Assembly (NCBI RefSeq): GCF_900114465.1
Contig: NZ_FOTD01000006.1
Coordinates: forward strand, 102,876-166,875
Length of the DNA: 64,000 nt
Direction of reading: 5' to 3'
Source of the DNA: Trichococcus palustris
GTDB taxonomy: Bacteria; Bacillota; Bacilli; Lactobacillales; Aerococcaceae
This document shows positions 11,176-22,435 of the stretch, one piece after another (position 1 is the first letter of the stretch; every line of letters begins with the position of its first letter). A program made the position numbers and the translations under genes. The notes below the pieces were generated by a model. That model made no database searches. It was not told where the DNA came from and saw nothing but the letters and a program-made list of their open reading frames with translations.

Positions 11176-12220
11176 CAGAATCCTCCTTTTCTTTTGCCTT
11201 GATCGCCTGCCACATGCGATCGATTTCTTCTACCGTATCTGCTTTCACGCCATCGAAAACATGCGGATGGCGCCTTCTCAGTTTTTTATTGAGCGTCTCC
11301 AGAATATCTTCCATCGAAAAATAGCCTTCGCGTTCGCCGAATGAGGCATGATAGAAGACTTGAAGCATAATATCGCCCAACTCCTCGATAAGGTTATCGA
11401 TATCGTCCTTTTTGATGGCCTCTTCTACTTCTTCGCATTCTTCCCTTAAATAAGGCAACAGACTTTCGTGCGTCTGGGATTGCACCCACACATCTTTTCC
11501 GACGATGGCATCCATATAGGCTTGTGTCGTTTCGAAGCTGCGGGTTTGTTCATCCCGCGCCAACGGTGGTACGTACAACGAAAGCAGGTTGTGGACGCCT
11601 TCCAGGCGATCCACTTCATAAAGCGGGCACCAGGTCACTGTTTCTGCGCTTGTGCCGGCTGCGTCGACTAAAGCCACTTGATGGTCATCAGGATATTTCT
11701 CCATCAGCTTCAGCTTCACATCGCTGGCGACAAAATCATTGAACACCTGCATGATGATGAGATGATTGCCCAAGCTTATCTGATCTTGATGGAACGTCAA
11801 ACCATCCAACAGCTGGAATCCTTCTATCGGATCGACGGATACTGCCTGGAAAAAATCATCGATGAAACTTTTCCCGCCGACGATCGTGACCGGGACCCCT
11901 TCTTTGTTGTGCAAGAGATGCTGCACGGCATCTTCCGCTACCAACGGATGCCCCGGAACCGCATAGATGATATCCCCCTCTTTCGCTTTCTTCAATAAGA
12001 AATTTGCGATGTTACGGTAGACATCCTCAAATTTTGCTTCCGTTTCATAGACGTCATCAAAACTCTCAAACTTCATTCCGATTGCCTTCAAATCTTCCAC
12101 TACCGGATGTTCTGCCGTGCGCAAGTATACGAACTCCGCCTCCGTCAGCATCTTATAGATGCCGTACGGCAATTGTTCCAAGTCTCCCGCACCCAGCCCT
12201 ACTACACGTATATTACCCAT
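11162..12220 (-). CDS. mazG: tetrapyrrole methylase-MazG fusion protein (YabN type)
   Basis: The N-terminal part (VVGLGAGDLEQLP, about 1-215) is a tetrapyrrole (SAM-dependent) methylase fold. The C-terminal part (about 245-345) is one MazG nucleotide pyrophosphohydrolase domain, with EECEEVEEAI and IEELGDIMLQV supplying the acidic metal ligands. It probably removes non-canonical nucleoside triphosphates. At 352 residues it is shorter than Bacillus YabN (about 490). The ATG at 12220 follows AAAGGAGAG; an upstream start at 12253 lacks a site. Confidence 0.9.
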   Translation of the reverse strand: MGNIRVVGLGAGDLEQLPYGIYKMLTEAEFVYLRTAEHPVVEDLKAIGMKFESFDDVYETEAKFEDVYRNIANFLLKKAKEGDIIYAVPGHPLVAEDAVQHLLHNKEGVPVTIVGGKSFIDDFFQAVSVDPIEGFQLLDGLTFHQDQISLGNHLIIMQVFNDFVASDVKLKLMEKYPDDHQVALVDAAGTSAETVTWCPLYEVDRLEGVHNLLSLYVPPLARDEQTRSFETTQAYMDAIVGKDVWVQSQTHESLLPYLREECEEVEEAIKKDDIDNLIEELGDIMLQVFYHASFGEREGYFSMEDILETLNKKLRRRHPHVFDGVKADTVEEIDRMWQAIKAKEKEDSDEAR

Positions 12221-12253
12221 ATTCTCTCCTTTAAATGACCCCTGCGGCAACAA

Positions 12254-13855
12254 TTATCCCGGAAATTTCCGCAATAATTTTTTGCCGAAAGGAATCGTGA
12301 TCCATTCTCTTAATGTAAAGAGTTTTATTTTTAAAATATACCACACAAAGACGCCAACACCAGCGAAAACAGTCAGGATGGCTATAATCGAATCCTCCAT
12401 CCGTCCGCCGCCCGTCAGCACATAACTTTCCAAGCCCCTGCGGACGATCCACGAACCCGCATAAAGGAGCGCACAGCCGACCGCCAATTTATGGATGAAC
12501 CGGTCCTTCATCCAGACATTCCGGATCACAAACGCAGCTTGCCTACCCAACATGAGAAGCATCACCAATAACCCCGCAACCGTGGCGTAGCTGGCCCCCA
12601 ACGTTCCCCATCGTTCAACAAACCAGCTGGTCAACCACATCTTCGTCGCCAAACCGGCTCCCAACGCGACCAATGAAATCGCATATTGGTTCAAGCTCTG
12701 CAGGATCGAATGATAGGCGGTCATGACGGATGCCACAAAAATCGCCAAAACATAGACAGCCAACACCGCCGTCCCTTCACGATCACCGAACAGCATATGA
12801 TTCACATTCGGCAGAATCGCCAAAAGTCCGGTTACAGCAGCCGCCGAAAAGGTTGCCGTCATGCGGAGCAATGATTTTGCGGCCCGGACAAAGTCCAATT
12901 CCCTTTCCTGCACATGAGCTTGACTCATCATCGGGATGAAACTGGCGGAAAAGCCTGTCCCCACAACCATCCCTAATTGGACAAGCGGCTGCCCGCGATC
13001 ATAGATCCCTTTCAGACTCTTGGCGGCATCAGCCAACACGCCACTGTCCAACAAGCCGTTATATAGCGTGAAGGAGTCCAACAGCTGGAACAGCACCAGG
13101 ATTGAACTCAGCAAACAGATGGTTAACCCTTCCGTTGCGTAACGGTGGATCAGTCTGCCCCACTGCACATTTTTCGCATCCCGCTTCGAAAGGGAAGAGG
13201 CTTGCCAAAGTTCCCCCTCCGACCAATCTTTGCGCATGGATACCAACAGCACCACGCTTGCCATAATTGCCCCGATGGTCGCACCGCTCATGGCTTTTGC
13301 GCCCATCTCGTAAATGTCCCAATCCAACTTTTTATAAAGATAGGCAGCGATCAGGATAGCCCCTACTCTCACCAGCTGTTCCAACACTTGGGAAACAGCC
13401 GTCGGTTCCATCCGATAGGTCCCTTGAAAATACCCGCGCAGGGTGGCCAATAGCGGCATCAGCAAAAACATCCAGGAGACGGACTCCAAAATTGGTTGCA
13501 ATGCGCTGTCGCCCATCCAAGCAGCAATTTGCCGCGCAAAGACGTACACACCCGCAAAGATCACCACGCCCAACACGCCCAGGATGGCCATGCTGCGGCG
13601 CATCATTTTTTTGCGCGCCCAACCGTCCGGCGTCTCCGCAATCATCTTCGAGAAGAAGACAGGGAAACCCGACAAAGCAAAGGTCATACCGATGCCATAG
13701 ATGGGATACACTTGCTGGTAAACATAAAAACCTGTATTCCCCACCATATTTTGGAACGGCACCCGATAGACGGCGCTCAAGATTTTCGCGATGAAGGAGG
13801 CCAGCGACAAGAGTAACGCGCCTCTCATCATCTGTTTCATATGGTTATTTTTCAT
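12254..13855 (-). CDS. polysaccharide biosynthesis protein / MATE-like lipid flippase (YabM, SpoVB family)
   Basis: This 533-residue integral membrane protein has about 14 hydrophobic helices. The start (MRGALLLSLASFIAKILSAVYRVP) is typical of the MVF/PST family that contains Bacillus YabM, SpoVB and MurJ. It probably flips an undecaprenyl-linked precursor; the substrate cannot be read from sequence. It sits between mfd and mazG, as in Bacillus. GAGGAGAAACCG precedes the ATG. Confidence 0.88.
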   Translation of the reverse strand: MKNNHMKQMMRGALLLSLASFIAKILSAVYRVPFQNMVGNTGFYVYQQVYPIYGIGMTFALSGFPVFFSKMIAETPDGWARKKMMRRSMAILGVLGVVIFAGVYVFARQIAAWMGDSALQPILESVSWMFLLMPLLATLRGYFQGTYRMEPTAVSQVLEQLVRVGAILIAAYLYKKLDWDIYEMGAKAMSGATIGAIMASVVLLVSMRKDWSEGELWQASSLSKRDAKNVQWGRLIHRYATEGLTICLLSSILVLFQLLDSFTLYNGLLDSGVLADAAKSLKGIYDRGQPLVQLGMVVGTGFSASFIPMMSQAHVQERELDFVRAAKSLLRMTATFSAAAVTGLLAILPNVNHMLFGDREGTAVLAVYVLAIFVASVMTAYHSILQSLNQYAISLVALGAGLATKMWLTSWFVERWGTLGASYATVAGLLVMLLMLGRQAAFVIRNVWMKDRFIHKLAVGCALLYAGSWIVRRGLESYVLTGGGRMEDSIIAILTVFAGVGVFVWYILKIKLFTLREWITIPFGKKLLRKFPG

Positions 13856-13866
13856 CGGTTTCTCCT

Positions 13867-16800
13867 CTATGCTTCCAACGTATCATCAACGCATGCTTTC
13901 ACAAAGGCTTTTACAAAACCGAGCCACTTATAGGTCGCATGTTTCCCCAACTGCAACGTAACCATCAATTTATCATTTTTAAGATTCACTTGCGCCTTCA
14001 ACGGCATCTTGCTGAGTGCTTCGAACACAGCCGGTCCCTGGATGCGGAGCGTACCTGTTTTCGAGAAGGTGACGACCACACTGTCGTCCTGCCGTTTGAT
14101 CGTCTCGATTTGGCTCTTCTCGGCGTAGTTTTTGATCAAACCGATTTCCAGCAAATCAGCAACTTCGTCCGGATATTCGCCGAACCGGTCGATCAGGTCA
14201 TCCTGGATTTCAACGTAATTCTCTTCCCCATCGATATGCTGAATCCGCTTGTAGATATCGATTTTTTGTTTCTCGTCTTCGATGTAAGCAACCGGCAAGT
14301 AGGCATCGATCCCCAAATCGATTTCGACGGCGCTCCGTTTGGTCTTCACGGCAATGCCTCGTTTTGCGGAAACCGCCTCGTTAAGCATTTCGGAATACAG
14401 ATCGAAGCCGACCGAATCGATGAAACCATGTTGTTGGGCGCCCAGCAGGTTGCCCGCTCCACGGATCGACAGATCGCGCATGGCAATCTTGAATCCGGCA
14501 CCCAGTTCGGTGAATTCCTTGATGGACTGCAGTCTTTTTTCACTGACTTCATTCAATGATTTATTCGGTTGATACATCAAATACGCGTAGGCGATCCGAT
14601 TGGTACGGCCAACCCGTCCGCGCAATTGATACAATTGGGACAAGCCCATGTGGTCGGCATTTTCGATGAACAGTGTATTGACGTTCGGGATATCCACACC
14701 GGTTTCAATGATCGTTGTCGTCACCAGCACATCATACAGCCCCGCGATGAAGTCCATGATGACATTCTCCAACTGAACCTCCGTCATTTGGCCATGCGCC
14801 ACCGCCACACGGCAGTCCGGCACCAGTTCGCGGAGTTGCTCCGCTTTCTTCTCGATCGTTTCCACCCGGTTGTACAGATAGAAGGCTTGCCCGCCTCGGG
14901 CCATCTCCCTTTCGATGGCGTCCCTCACCGCGCCGTAATTCTGTTCCATCACATATGTTTGAACTGGGTAACGGTTCGCAGGCGGCGTCTCGATGACCGA
15001 TAGATCCCTGACGCCGAGCATCGACATATGCAAGGTCCGCGGTATCGGCGTTGCCGTCAAGGTCAAGACGTCCACCGTTGCCTTCAATTGTTTCAGCCGC
15101 TCCTTATGCTTTACGCCGAAGCGTTGCTCCTCATCGACAACCAGCAACCCCAAATCGGAGAACACAACATCTTTGGACAGAATGCGATGTGTTCCGATGA
15201 CGATGTCAACCGTCCCCTTGCGCAAGCCATCGATGGTTTCCTGCTGCTCTTTTTTGGTGCGGAAACGGCTCAATAGGCCGATTTTGAAGGGGTAATCTTC
15301 GAAGCGTTGCGTCAGCGACTCATAATGTTGCTGCGCCAAGATGGTGGTCGGCACCAGGAAAGCAGCCTGCTTCCCTTCTTGGACGGCCTTGAAGATGGCG
15401 CGCATGGCCACTTCCGTTTTTCCGTAGCCGACGTCCCCGACCAAAAGCCGGTCCATCGGTTTCTCGCTTTCCATGTCCTCTTTGATTTCAGCGATGCTGC
15501 GCAACTGGTCTTCCGTCTCCGTGTAGGGAAAGGCATTCTCAAAGTCGACCTGGTCTTGCGTATCGGGCGGGTAGACATAGCCCTTTTCCGATTCCCTTTT
15601 GGCGTACAATTCGATCAGTTCATCCGCGATGTCCTCTATCTTGGCGGCAACCTTTCTCTTTGTCTTCGCCCATTCCGTCCCCCCCAGCTTATTTATTTTC
15701 GGCGTTTTGGCATCTGAGGAAACATACTTCTGGATCAGATGGATCTGCGTTACCGGAATGAACAGTTTCGCGCCTTCCTGATAGGAGATGGACATGTAAT
15801 CCTGATGGACACCGCCGACTTCGATGGTTTCCATCCCGGTGTACAGACCGATCCCGTGATTCACATGCACCACATAATCACCCGGGTTCAATTCCGTATA
15901 GCTCTTCAACCGTTCCGCGTTGGACATTTTTTGACGGCGCGGCTGTTTCTTCGTCACTTTATTGAACAGTTCTTTTTCGGTGATGAAGACCAGTTTTTCC
16001 TGTGGCATTTCGAATCCGTTAGCCAGGCTGCCGACAATGATGTTGGCCTGATTCTCAACGATGGCAGCATGCCCTTTGATGAAGCTCGAAATATTGAAAT
16101 CATCGAAGGTGCGCTGCACTTTTTCGGCGCGTTCCTGGGTAGGGACAACAACAAAGATGGTCATCCCCTGTTTCTTCCAACGGTCCATTTCAACCTTCAC
16201 AAGTGGCATCTGGCTGAAGAAGTTGGTCAGCCCTCGGTATTGGAAAGGGTAGACTTCCTGGAAGCGCATGTTTCCCAGCCCGCGATGGAACAGGGCATAG
16301 TAGACTCTGTGCTGCTTCGATTTCTTGAGGATATCCCGGATATCGGCTGAGAAGATTTGCGAAGGCAGGCAAATCCCTTCATCTATTTTCGCTTCATGCC
16401 AATCAGCCGATTCCCCTTCGATCGTCCTCTCGACTTCAAGGATGCGGCCGTATTCATCGACGATCACCAAAACATCCTCCGCTATGTAATCCAGGACGGT
16501 CGGCAGCTTGGGATAAATCAGGCTCGTATATAATTGGGGATTAGGCGGCATTTCCCCCGTTCTCATCTTTTCGATGAAATCCGTGAAGAAAGCCGTCAGC
16601 CGATTCTTTGCATCTTCTTTTTTTATCGCTTTGAGCGCTTTTTCAACCTTTTTTTCAACGTCAGCAACTTGTGCAAGGACGGCTTCCTTGGGGAATAGCG
16701 TATCCTGCGCCGGAAGGATCAGGATATCTTCCCTGTTTGCGATCGATTTTTGCGTATAGGCATCAAAGTGCCGCAGCGTATCGATTACCGTATCGAACAA

Positions 16801-17382
16801 ATCGATACGGATCGGATTCTCCTCATTCAGGGCGTAAATATCGATGATGCCGCCACGGATGCTGAACTCGCCAGGGCTGGCCACCATCGCTTCCCGGCTA
16901 TAGCCCATCGCGACCAACTTTTCCGGCAATTTTTCCAAATCGACATCTTTCCCAATGGCAAAATGGAGGCAATGTTCTTCCCAAACAGTGGTCGGCGACA
17001 ATATCTTCTTGAAGCCAGCGGCCGGGATCACGACAATCCCTTTCCCGCCACTCTTCAAAAAGTTCAGGGCTTCCACCCTTTGGCTGCGGTATTCAGGTGA
17101 AGAGAACGACAGCTCTGCGGCAATCGATTCCTCTACCGGAAAAATGAAAGTGGGTGTTTCCGGCGAAATTTGGCTGAGGTCATCATAGACCTGCGTCGCC
17201 TGCAGCAAGTTCGGCGTCAGCACAATGATCGTTTTTTGCAATTCATTGAAAAGGACGCTCGTCAGCAGGTTTCTGGCTGAGCCGGAAATGCCGGTGACCA
17301 GTTGGGGCAATTCCGAACCGATATCTTTCAGTAAAGCTTTTACATTCGGTGTAGCCGATAAATATTTCTCTATGTCTTTCAT
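13867..17382 (-). CDS. mfd: transcription-repair coupling factor Mfd
   Basis: This ATPase removes RNA polymerase stalled at DNA damage and recruits UvrA. Residues 1-350 form the UvrB-like module, residues about 490-560 the RNA polymerase-interaction domain (LNPGDYVVHVNHGIGLY), and then comes the RecG-like helicase with Walker A GDVGYGKT (about 648) and DEEQ box LLVVDEEQRFG. The C-terminal TRCF domain is intact. I chose the ATG at 17382 (MKDIEKYLS) with AAGGAGAA upstream; an in-frame start 114 bp earlier has no Shine-Dalgarno sequence. Length is 1171 residues, normal. Confidence 0.96.
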   Translation of the reverse strand: MKDIEKYLSATPNVKALLKDIGSELPQLVTGISGSARNLLTSVLFNELQKTIIVLTPNLLQATQVYDDLSQISPETPTFIFPVEESIAAELSFSSPEYRSQRVEALNFLKSGGKGIVVIPAAGFKKILSPTTVWEEHCLHFAIGKDVDLEKLPEKLVAMGYSREAMVASPGEFSIRGGIIDIYALNEENPIRIDLFDTVIDTLRHFDAYTQKSIANREDILILPAQDTLFPKEAVLAQVADVEKKVEKALKAIKKEDAKNRLTAFFTDFIEKMRTGEMPPNPQLYTSLIYPKLPTVLDYIAEDVLVIVDEYGRILEVERTIEGESADWHEAKIDEGICLPSQIFSADIRDILKKSKQHRVYYALFHRGLGNMRFQEVYPFQYRGLTNFFSQMPLVKVEMDRWKKQGMTIFVVVPTQERAEKVQRTFDDFNISSFIKGHAAIVENQANIIVGSLANGFEMPQEKLVFITEKELFNKVTKKQPRRQKMSNAERLKSYTELNPGDYVVHVNHGIGLYTGMETIEVGGVHQDYMSISYQEGAKLFIPVTQIHLIQKYVSSDAKTPKINKLGGTEWAKTKRKVAAKIEDIADELIELYAKRESEKGYVYPPDTQDQVDFENAFPYTETEDQLRSIAEIKEDMESEKPMDRLLVGDVGYGKTEVAMRAIFKAVQEGKQAAFLVPTTILAQQHYESLTQRFEDYPFKIGLLSRFRTKKEQQETIDGLRKGTVDIVIGTHRILSKDVVFSDLGLLVVDEEQRFGVKHKERLKQLKATVDVLTLTATPIPRTLHMSMLGVRDLSVIETPPANRYPVQTYVMEQNYGAVRDAIEREMARGGQAFYLYNRVETIEKKAEQLRELVPDCRVAVAHGQMTEVQLENVIMDFIAGLYDVLVTTTIIETGVDIPNVNTLFIENADHMGLSQLYQLRGRVGRTNRIAYAYLMYQPNKSLNEVSEKRLQSIKEFTELGAGFKIAMRDLSIRGAGNLLGAQQHGFIDSVGFDLYSEMLNEAVSAKRGIAVKTKRSAVEIDLGIDAYLPVAYIEDEKQKIDIYKRIQHIDGEENYVEIQDDLIDRFGEYPDEVADLLEIGLIKNYAEKSQIETIKRQDDSVVVTFSKTGTLRIQGPAVFEALSKMPLKAQVNLKNDKLMVTLQLGKHATYKWLGFVKAFVKACVDDTLEA

Positions 17383-17473
17383 TATAATTCTCCTTATTGT
17401 TCCGGGACGAAGCGACACAGGCTTGCACATCGCAATCGCCCCGCCCACTGTCAATCCCTCAGAAAAAGTCTTC

Positions 17474-17520
17474 AAACAAGAAAGAGGCTCAGTCAAAACT
17501 GAACCTAGCTTTTCTTATTG
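17474..17520 (-). terminator. terminator-like hairpin overlapping the pth stop
   Basis: On the minus strand the stem AGGTTCAGT / ACTGAGCCT with outer A/T pairing includes the pth TAG stop and is followed by CTTTCTTG. Termination is probably partial, since mfd has no obvious promoter of its own in the next 90 bp. Confidence 0.55.
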
Positions 17521-18074
17521 AATTGATTCATTGTGTCCAAAAATGTATGGCCTTCTATGAAATAATTGATGGCATCCACGCTTTCGCGAACAGAAAACAA
17601 CACATCTTCCTGTTCTATTTTCGGGAACGGACTCAGTACATGCTGGATGACGGTCATGTTGAATTGCGGCCGGCCGATCCCGACCCGGATACGATTAAAA
17701 TCTTGTGTCCCAAGGTGTTGAATCAGACTTTTGATCCCGTTATGTCCGCCGGCGCTGCCTTTTTGACGAAGGCGTATTTTCCCTACCGGCATGTCCATGT
17801 CATCGTAGACGACCACCAAATCCTCGATGCCCACATTGAAGTAATCCATCAAAGGCCGTACTGCCCTGCCCGATTCATTCATGAAGGTCAGCGGCTTGAC
17901 GAACAAAACTTTCTCCCCGTTTACCGTTGTTTCAAGATACAACGCTTCAAATTTGTTCTTGTTATAATTCTGTTTGTTTTGAGCTGCCCACTCATCCACT
18001 GTGATGAAGCCTACATTATGCTTCGTATCAGCATATTTCGGACCCGGGTTCCCCAACCCGACAATCATTTTCAT
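17505..18074 (-). CDS. pth: peptidyl-tRNA hydrolase
   Basis: This enzyme recycles peptidyl-tRNAs by cleaving the ester bond. KMIVGLGNPGPKY at the start, the catalytic His in KHNVGF (about residue 20), FVKPLTFMNESG and DDMDMPVGKIRLRQKGSAGGHNG are all family signatures. Length is 189 residues. It is the first gene of the long pth-mfd-...-ftsH gene series, as in Bacillus. Confidence 0.96.
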   Translation of the reverse strand: MKMIVGLGNPGPKYADTKHNVGFITVDEWAAQNKQNYNKNKFEALYLETTVNGEKVLFVKPLTFMNESGRAVRPLMDYFNVGIEDLVVVYDDMDMPVGKIRLRQKGSAGGHNGIKSLIQHLGTQDFNRIRVGIGRPQFNMTVIQHVLSPFPKIEQEDVLFSVRESVDAINYFIEGHTFLDTMNQFNKKS

Positions 18075-18216
18075 ATCTATTCACCTATTTTTTCCGTTTA
18101 TTTTTACTATTCTACACAACCTGCCCTCATTCCGGACGTTTGTTTTTTATGATTTCGTTGTTGTCTGCAAATGAAAAAGGCCGCACGGATTCTCTCCGTC
18201 CAGTTTGCTTTTGAAC

Positions 18217-18225
18217 AGTATACCA
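18217..18225 (-). promoter_or_regulatory. extended -10 promoter for pth
   Basis: TGGTATACT on the minus strand forms an extended -10 about 145 bp before pth. No clear -35 is present. It is the best candidate in the pth-ldh divergent region. Confidence 0.4.
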
Positions 18226-18275
18226 TATTCGCTTCCAAAATCGTCAGGAAATGAAGAGCCACCCTCGTAATTTTT

Positions 18276-18293
18276 TTGTGAAAAAAATAGCAA
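18276..18293 (+). promoter_or_regulatory. candidate Rex (redox repressor) operator upstream of ldh
   Basis: TTGTGA - 6 nt - TAGCAA resembles the Rex consensus TTGTGA-N6-TCACAA (perfect left half, 4 of 6 in the right half). It lies just before the -35 of the distal ldh promoter. Rex control of ldh is known in other Firmicutes; here it is an inference. Confidence 0.35.
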
Positions 18294-18300
18294 ACAGCTA

Positions 18301-18329
18301 TTGAAATTACTCTACAGTTATTTTATAAT
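18301..18329 (+). promoter_or_regulatory. distal ldh promoter
   Basis: TTGAAA (18301-18306) and TATAAT (18324-18329) are 17 bp apart and give a leader of about 150 nt. A second, extended -10 (TGTTATAAT, 18448-18456) lies closer to the gene. Confidence 0.7.
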
Positions 18330-18447
18330 ATGTTTATATAACAGATTCATATAACTGTTGTATTTTTTTCGAAAAGAACATTAAGATGACCATTTTTTAA
18401 TCACTGCGCAGTCCCAGTGTCTCATAGAAGAATTCCCAATAATCTAA

Positions 18448-18456
18448 TGTTATAAT
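18448..18456 (+). promoter_or_regulatory. proximal extended -10 promoter of ldh
   Basis: TGTTATAAT lies 32 bp before the ldh start. No -35 consensus is visible. It could give a short leader carrying only the GAGAGGAG ribosome site. Confidence 0.5.
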
Positions 18457-18464
18457 GGGAGTAG

Positions 18465-19472
<1,008 letters not shown>

Positions 19473-19477
19473 TACAG

Positions 19478-19516
19478 ACCTCGAAGGATGCGGGAAATTT
19501 CTCGCATCTTTTTTTC
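19478..19516 (+). terminator. terminator of ldh
   Basis: The stem GATGCGGGAAA / TTTCTCGCATC with a T-run lies just after the ldh stop. A second hairpin at 19519-19552 (AAAAACCG.../...CGGCTTTTT) can act in both directions. Confidence 0.85.
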
Positions 19517-19559
19517 GCAAAAAAAACCGCCCAGAAGGACGGCTTTTTCTTTTGCAAAA

Positions 19560-19730
19560 GCATAACATTTTTGATATAGGTAGCGCATCATTACAGATGT
19601 TTCACAGATTCCTAATCTGTTTCACGCCATCACACGATGTCTAGCGGTCCAAGCCTACCTCTCGGAAATTGACCGATTAGGTCACAGTGTTTCCTTAACC
19701 GAGGCAGGTCGGGCTTGTCCCGCTTTTCTT
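19560..19730. repeat. dispersed structured repeat, short copy
   Basis: This 171-bp intergenic segment matches the reverse complement of 40236-40575 almost base for base at both ends: 40 identical bases around the TTGACCGATTAGGTCACAG segment and 31 around ACAGATTCCTAATCTGT. It lacks an internal block of 167 bp that the other copy has. Long inverted repeats (AGCGG..CAAGCC / GGCTTGGACCGCT) and a perfect hairpin, ACAGATT/AATCTGT, are kept. It lies between the ldh terminators and the prs stop. It has no coding capacity. Confidence 0.85.
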
Positions 19731-19737
19731 ATCGATA

Positions 19738-20718
19738 TTAATCGATGATTTTGAATTTTTCTTGGAATAACGGGCTCACTGAGCGGTTTTCATGGATACG
19801 TTTGATCGCTTCTGCAATCAGTTGTGAAACAGAAACCATTATGATTTTTTCGCTTAATTTCTCTTCAGGGATATCGATCGAGTCTGTTACGATTACATGT
19901 TTGATTACGGAGTTGTTAAGGCGGTCCATCGCTGGGCCGGACAATACGGCATGTGTGCAGCAAGCGTAAACGTCTTTAGCGCCGGCATCTTGCAATGCTT
20001 GTGCAGCCAAGGTGATTGTGCCTGCAGTGTCGATCATGTCATCGATCAGGATGCAGTTTTTGCCTTCAACATTGCCGATGATGTTCATGACTTCAGATAC
20101 GTTTGCTTTCGGTCTTCTCTTGTCGATGATTGCGATCGGTGCTTTGATGAATTCAGCAAGTTTTCTTGCTCTCGTCACGCCACCGTGATCAGGGGAGACA
20201 ACAACTACATCATGATTCAATACTTCATTATCTAAGAAATAACTTGCCAATAACGGTGCGCCTAATAAGTGATCAACAGGGATATCGAAGAAGCCTTGGA
20301 TTTGTGGTGCGTGCATGTCCAGTGTAAGCAGTCTGTCCGCTCCAGCTTGGGTAATCATGTTCGCAACCAATTTAGCGGTGATCGGTTCACGCGATTGCGC
20401 TTTGCGGTCTTGGCGAGCGTAACCGTAGTAAGGCAAGACAACATTGATTGTTTTCGCGCTGGCTCTCTTTAATGCGTCAATCATGATCAATAATTCCATC
20501 AAATGATCGTTTACCGGAGAACTTGTCGATTGGATGATGTATACATGGCAACCACGGATACTTTCTTCGATATTGATTTTGATTTCACCATCACTGAATT
20601 GCGCGGAAGAGATATCCCCCAATTCAACTCCAACTTCTGCTGCAATCTTTTCGGCTAATGGGCGATTCGAACTTAAAGAAAAAATCTTAAGTTTTGGATC
20701 TGAATAATTTTCTGTCAT
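19738..20718 (-). CDS. prs: ribose-phosphate pyrophosphokinase (PRPP synthetase)
   Basis: This enzyme makes PRPP from ribose 5-phosphate and ATP for nucleotide, His and Trp synthesis. The PRPP loop [10 protein letters not shown] lies near residue 225, the metal site is [15 protein letters not shown], and the ATP site is [10 protein letters not shown]. Length is 326 residues. It follows glmU by 100 bp, a conserved Firmicute pair. CGGAGG precedes the ATG. Confidence 0.96.
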   Translation of the reverse strand: MTENYSDPKLKIFSLSSNRPLAEKIAAEVGVELGDISSAQFSDGEIKINIEESIRGCHVYIIQSTSSPVNDHLMELLIMIDALKRASAKTINVVLPYYGYARQDRKAQSREPITAKLVANMITQAGADRLLTLDMHAPQIQGFFDIPVDHLLGAPLLASYFLDNEVLNHDVVVVSPDHGGVTRARKLAEFIKAPIAIIDKRRPKANVSEVMNIIGNVEGKNCILIDDMIDTAGTITLAAQALQDAGAKDVYACCTHAVLSGPAMDRLNNSVIKHVIVTDSIDIPEEKLSEKIIMVSVSQLIAEAIKRIHENRSVSPLFQEKFKIID

Positions 20719-20820
20719 GATAATCCTCCGTTAATCTGTTGTTTTTAGCAAATTTTTCTACTGATACTTATCTAGGCTTATTCAAAGTCATTTTACCATA
20801 ATTTATGGGAATTCCATCAT

Positions 20821-22197
20821 TTATTTAATAGCGGGCGGTAATTTTTCCCAATACCCGGGTTTGTTTTCTTGACGCGTACGGGCAATCCCCATTGCGCCTT
20901 CCGGAACATCCTTGGTGATGGTCGAACCTGCGGCCAGGAAAGTGTTCATTTCAACCTTTACAGGTGCCACAATATTCACGTTGCAGCCAATGAAGGTATT
21001 ATCGCCTATCGTTGAACGATGCTTATTTTTTCCATCGTAGTTCACGAATACGGTTCCGCAACCGACGTTTATGTTCTTGCCCAAGTCAGCGTCGCCGACA
21101 TAGGTCAGATGGCCTACTTTTGTATCTTCATCCAATGTAGCATTTTTCACTTCGACGAAGTTGCCGATATGCACGCGTTTGCCGATATGGCTGTTCGGTC
21201 TTAAGTGACTGAATGGGCCGATATTGCTGTCGTCTGCCATCACGGAATCTTCCAGGTTGGAACTTCTCACAAGTACACGGTCACCGATTTTCGTATTGCT
21301 CAGTTCAGAACCAGATCCGATAAAGCAGTCTTGCCCGATTACCGTTTTCCCTTTCAGGAACACATTCGGTTCGATGATTGTATCGCTGCCGATGACAACA
21401 TCCGCTTCGATGTAGGTGGCATCGGGATCGATCAGCGTTACGCCATTGCGCATGTGCTGTTCGTTGATGCGTTTCTTCATATATTGGGAAGCTTCCGCTA
21501 AAGCGACGCGGTCGTTCACGCCAAGCGCTTCTCCCATATCGGCCATTTGATAGGCTGTGACGATTTCGCCTTGATTCTTCAATATCTCAATGACATCCGG
21601 CAAATAGTATTCGCCCTGCGCGTTATTGTTCCCTACTGATTGCAATGCGGCAAATAAGGCTTGGTTATCGAAAGCATAGGTTCCGGTATTGATTTCTTGG
21701 ACTTTTGCTTCTTCTTCGGATGCATCTTTTTGCTCGACGATTTTTTCTACATTATCCGTTGCATTCCGTATGATACGGCCGTACCCTGTCGGATTGTCAG
21801 CATGGGCAGTCAAGATGGTTGCTTTGGCTTGTTTCCCTTCATGGTAGCGTAATAACGCCTCTAATGTAGCCGCAGTTAAGAGCGGCGTGTCTCCACAAAT
21901 GACCAGAGTTGTTCCTTCTTCGTTTTCCAGAACTGATTGTGCTTGTAAAACAGCATGGCCTGTACCCAGCTGTTGTTCCTGTAAAACATATTCGGAACGG
22001 TTTCCTAGATATCCTTTGACAGCATCAGCTCCATGACCAACAATGGTCACAACCTTTTCAATACCGGTAGCCTCTACTTGATCGACGACGTGTTCTACCA
22101 TTGGTTTTCCGCAAACAGCGTGTAACACTTTGTACAGTTTGCTTTTCATGCGTGTACCTTGACCAGCAGCAAGTATGATTGCAAAACGATTAGCCAT
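20821..22197 (-). CDS. glmU: bifunctional GlmU (UDP-GlcNAc pyrophosphorylase / GlcN-1-P acetyltransferase)
   Basis: This protein makes UDP-N-acetylglucosamine for the cell wall. The N-terminal uridyltransferase has [11 protein letters not shown]. The C-terminal left-handed beta-helix acetyltransferase shows hexapeptide repeats from about residue 250 and the [13 protein letters not shown] stretch. Length is 458 residues from the ATG at 22197, which has AGGAG 6 nt upstream; a TTG two codons earlier is less likely. It probably shares a transcript with prs. Confidence 0.96.
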   Translation of the reverse strand: MANRFAIILAAGQGTRMKSKLYKVLHAVCGKPMVEHVVDQVEATGIEKVVTIVGHGADAVKGYLGNRSEYVLQEQQLGTGHAVLQAQSVLENEEGTTLVICGDTPLLTAATLEALLRYHEGKQAKATILTAHADNPTGYGRIIRNATDNVEKIVEQKDASEEEAKVQEINTGTYAFDNQALFAALQSVGNNNAQGEYYLPDVIEILKNQGEIVTAYQMADMGEALGVNDRVALAEASQYMKKRINEQHMRNGVTLIDPDATYIEADVVIGSDTIIEPNVFLKGKTVIGQDCFIGSGSELSNTKIGDRVLVRSSNLEDSVMADDSNIGPFSHLRPNSHIGKRVHIGNFVEVKNATLDEDTKVGHLTYVGDADLGKNINVGCGTVFVNYDGKNKHRSTIGDNTFIGCNVNIVAPVKVEMNTFLAAGSTITKDVPEGAMGIARTRQENKPGYWEKLPPAIK

Positions 22198-22365
22198 AAG
22201 CAACTCCTATCTCTACATTTTTTATCCTTCAACTAAACTATCTTAGCTTAAAAATTTGCTTTTTTCAATATAATGTTGTATATAATGCGCGACTTCTCCT
22301 TAATTTTTAATAGATTGATGAAGAATGCGGATACACCGTTCGAAATTCGTTCGTTTTTTACACAT

Positions 22366-22412
22366 AAAAAATGGCACCGGGATACTTTCGTCTCGGTGCC
22401 ATTTAAAAAAGT
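22366..22412 (-). terminator. terminator of purR
   Basis: A strong stem, AAATGGCACCGAGA / (TCCC)GGTGCCATTT, with a T-rich tail on the minus strand lies between purR and glmU. Confidence 0.88.
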
Positions 22413-22435
22413 CATTCATCAGTACTCTTCAGTTT

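Noticed and set aside
13945..14559. Long plus-strand open frames opposite mfd (up to about 200 codons)
   Set aside because: Antisense shadows of a strongly biased coding strand; no ribosome sites or recognisable motifs.
19560..19730. Treating the short repeat copy as a simple bidirectional terminator of ldh and prs
   Set aside because: Both genes already have or can use nearby hairpins, and the segment matches a distant intergenic copy over most of its length, so it is better called a dispersed element.
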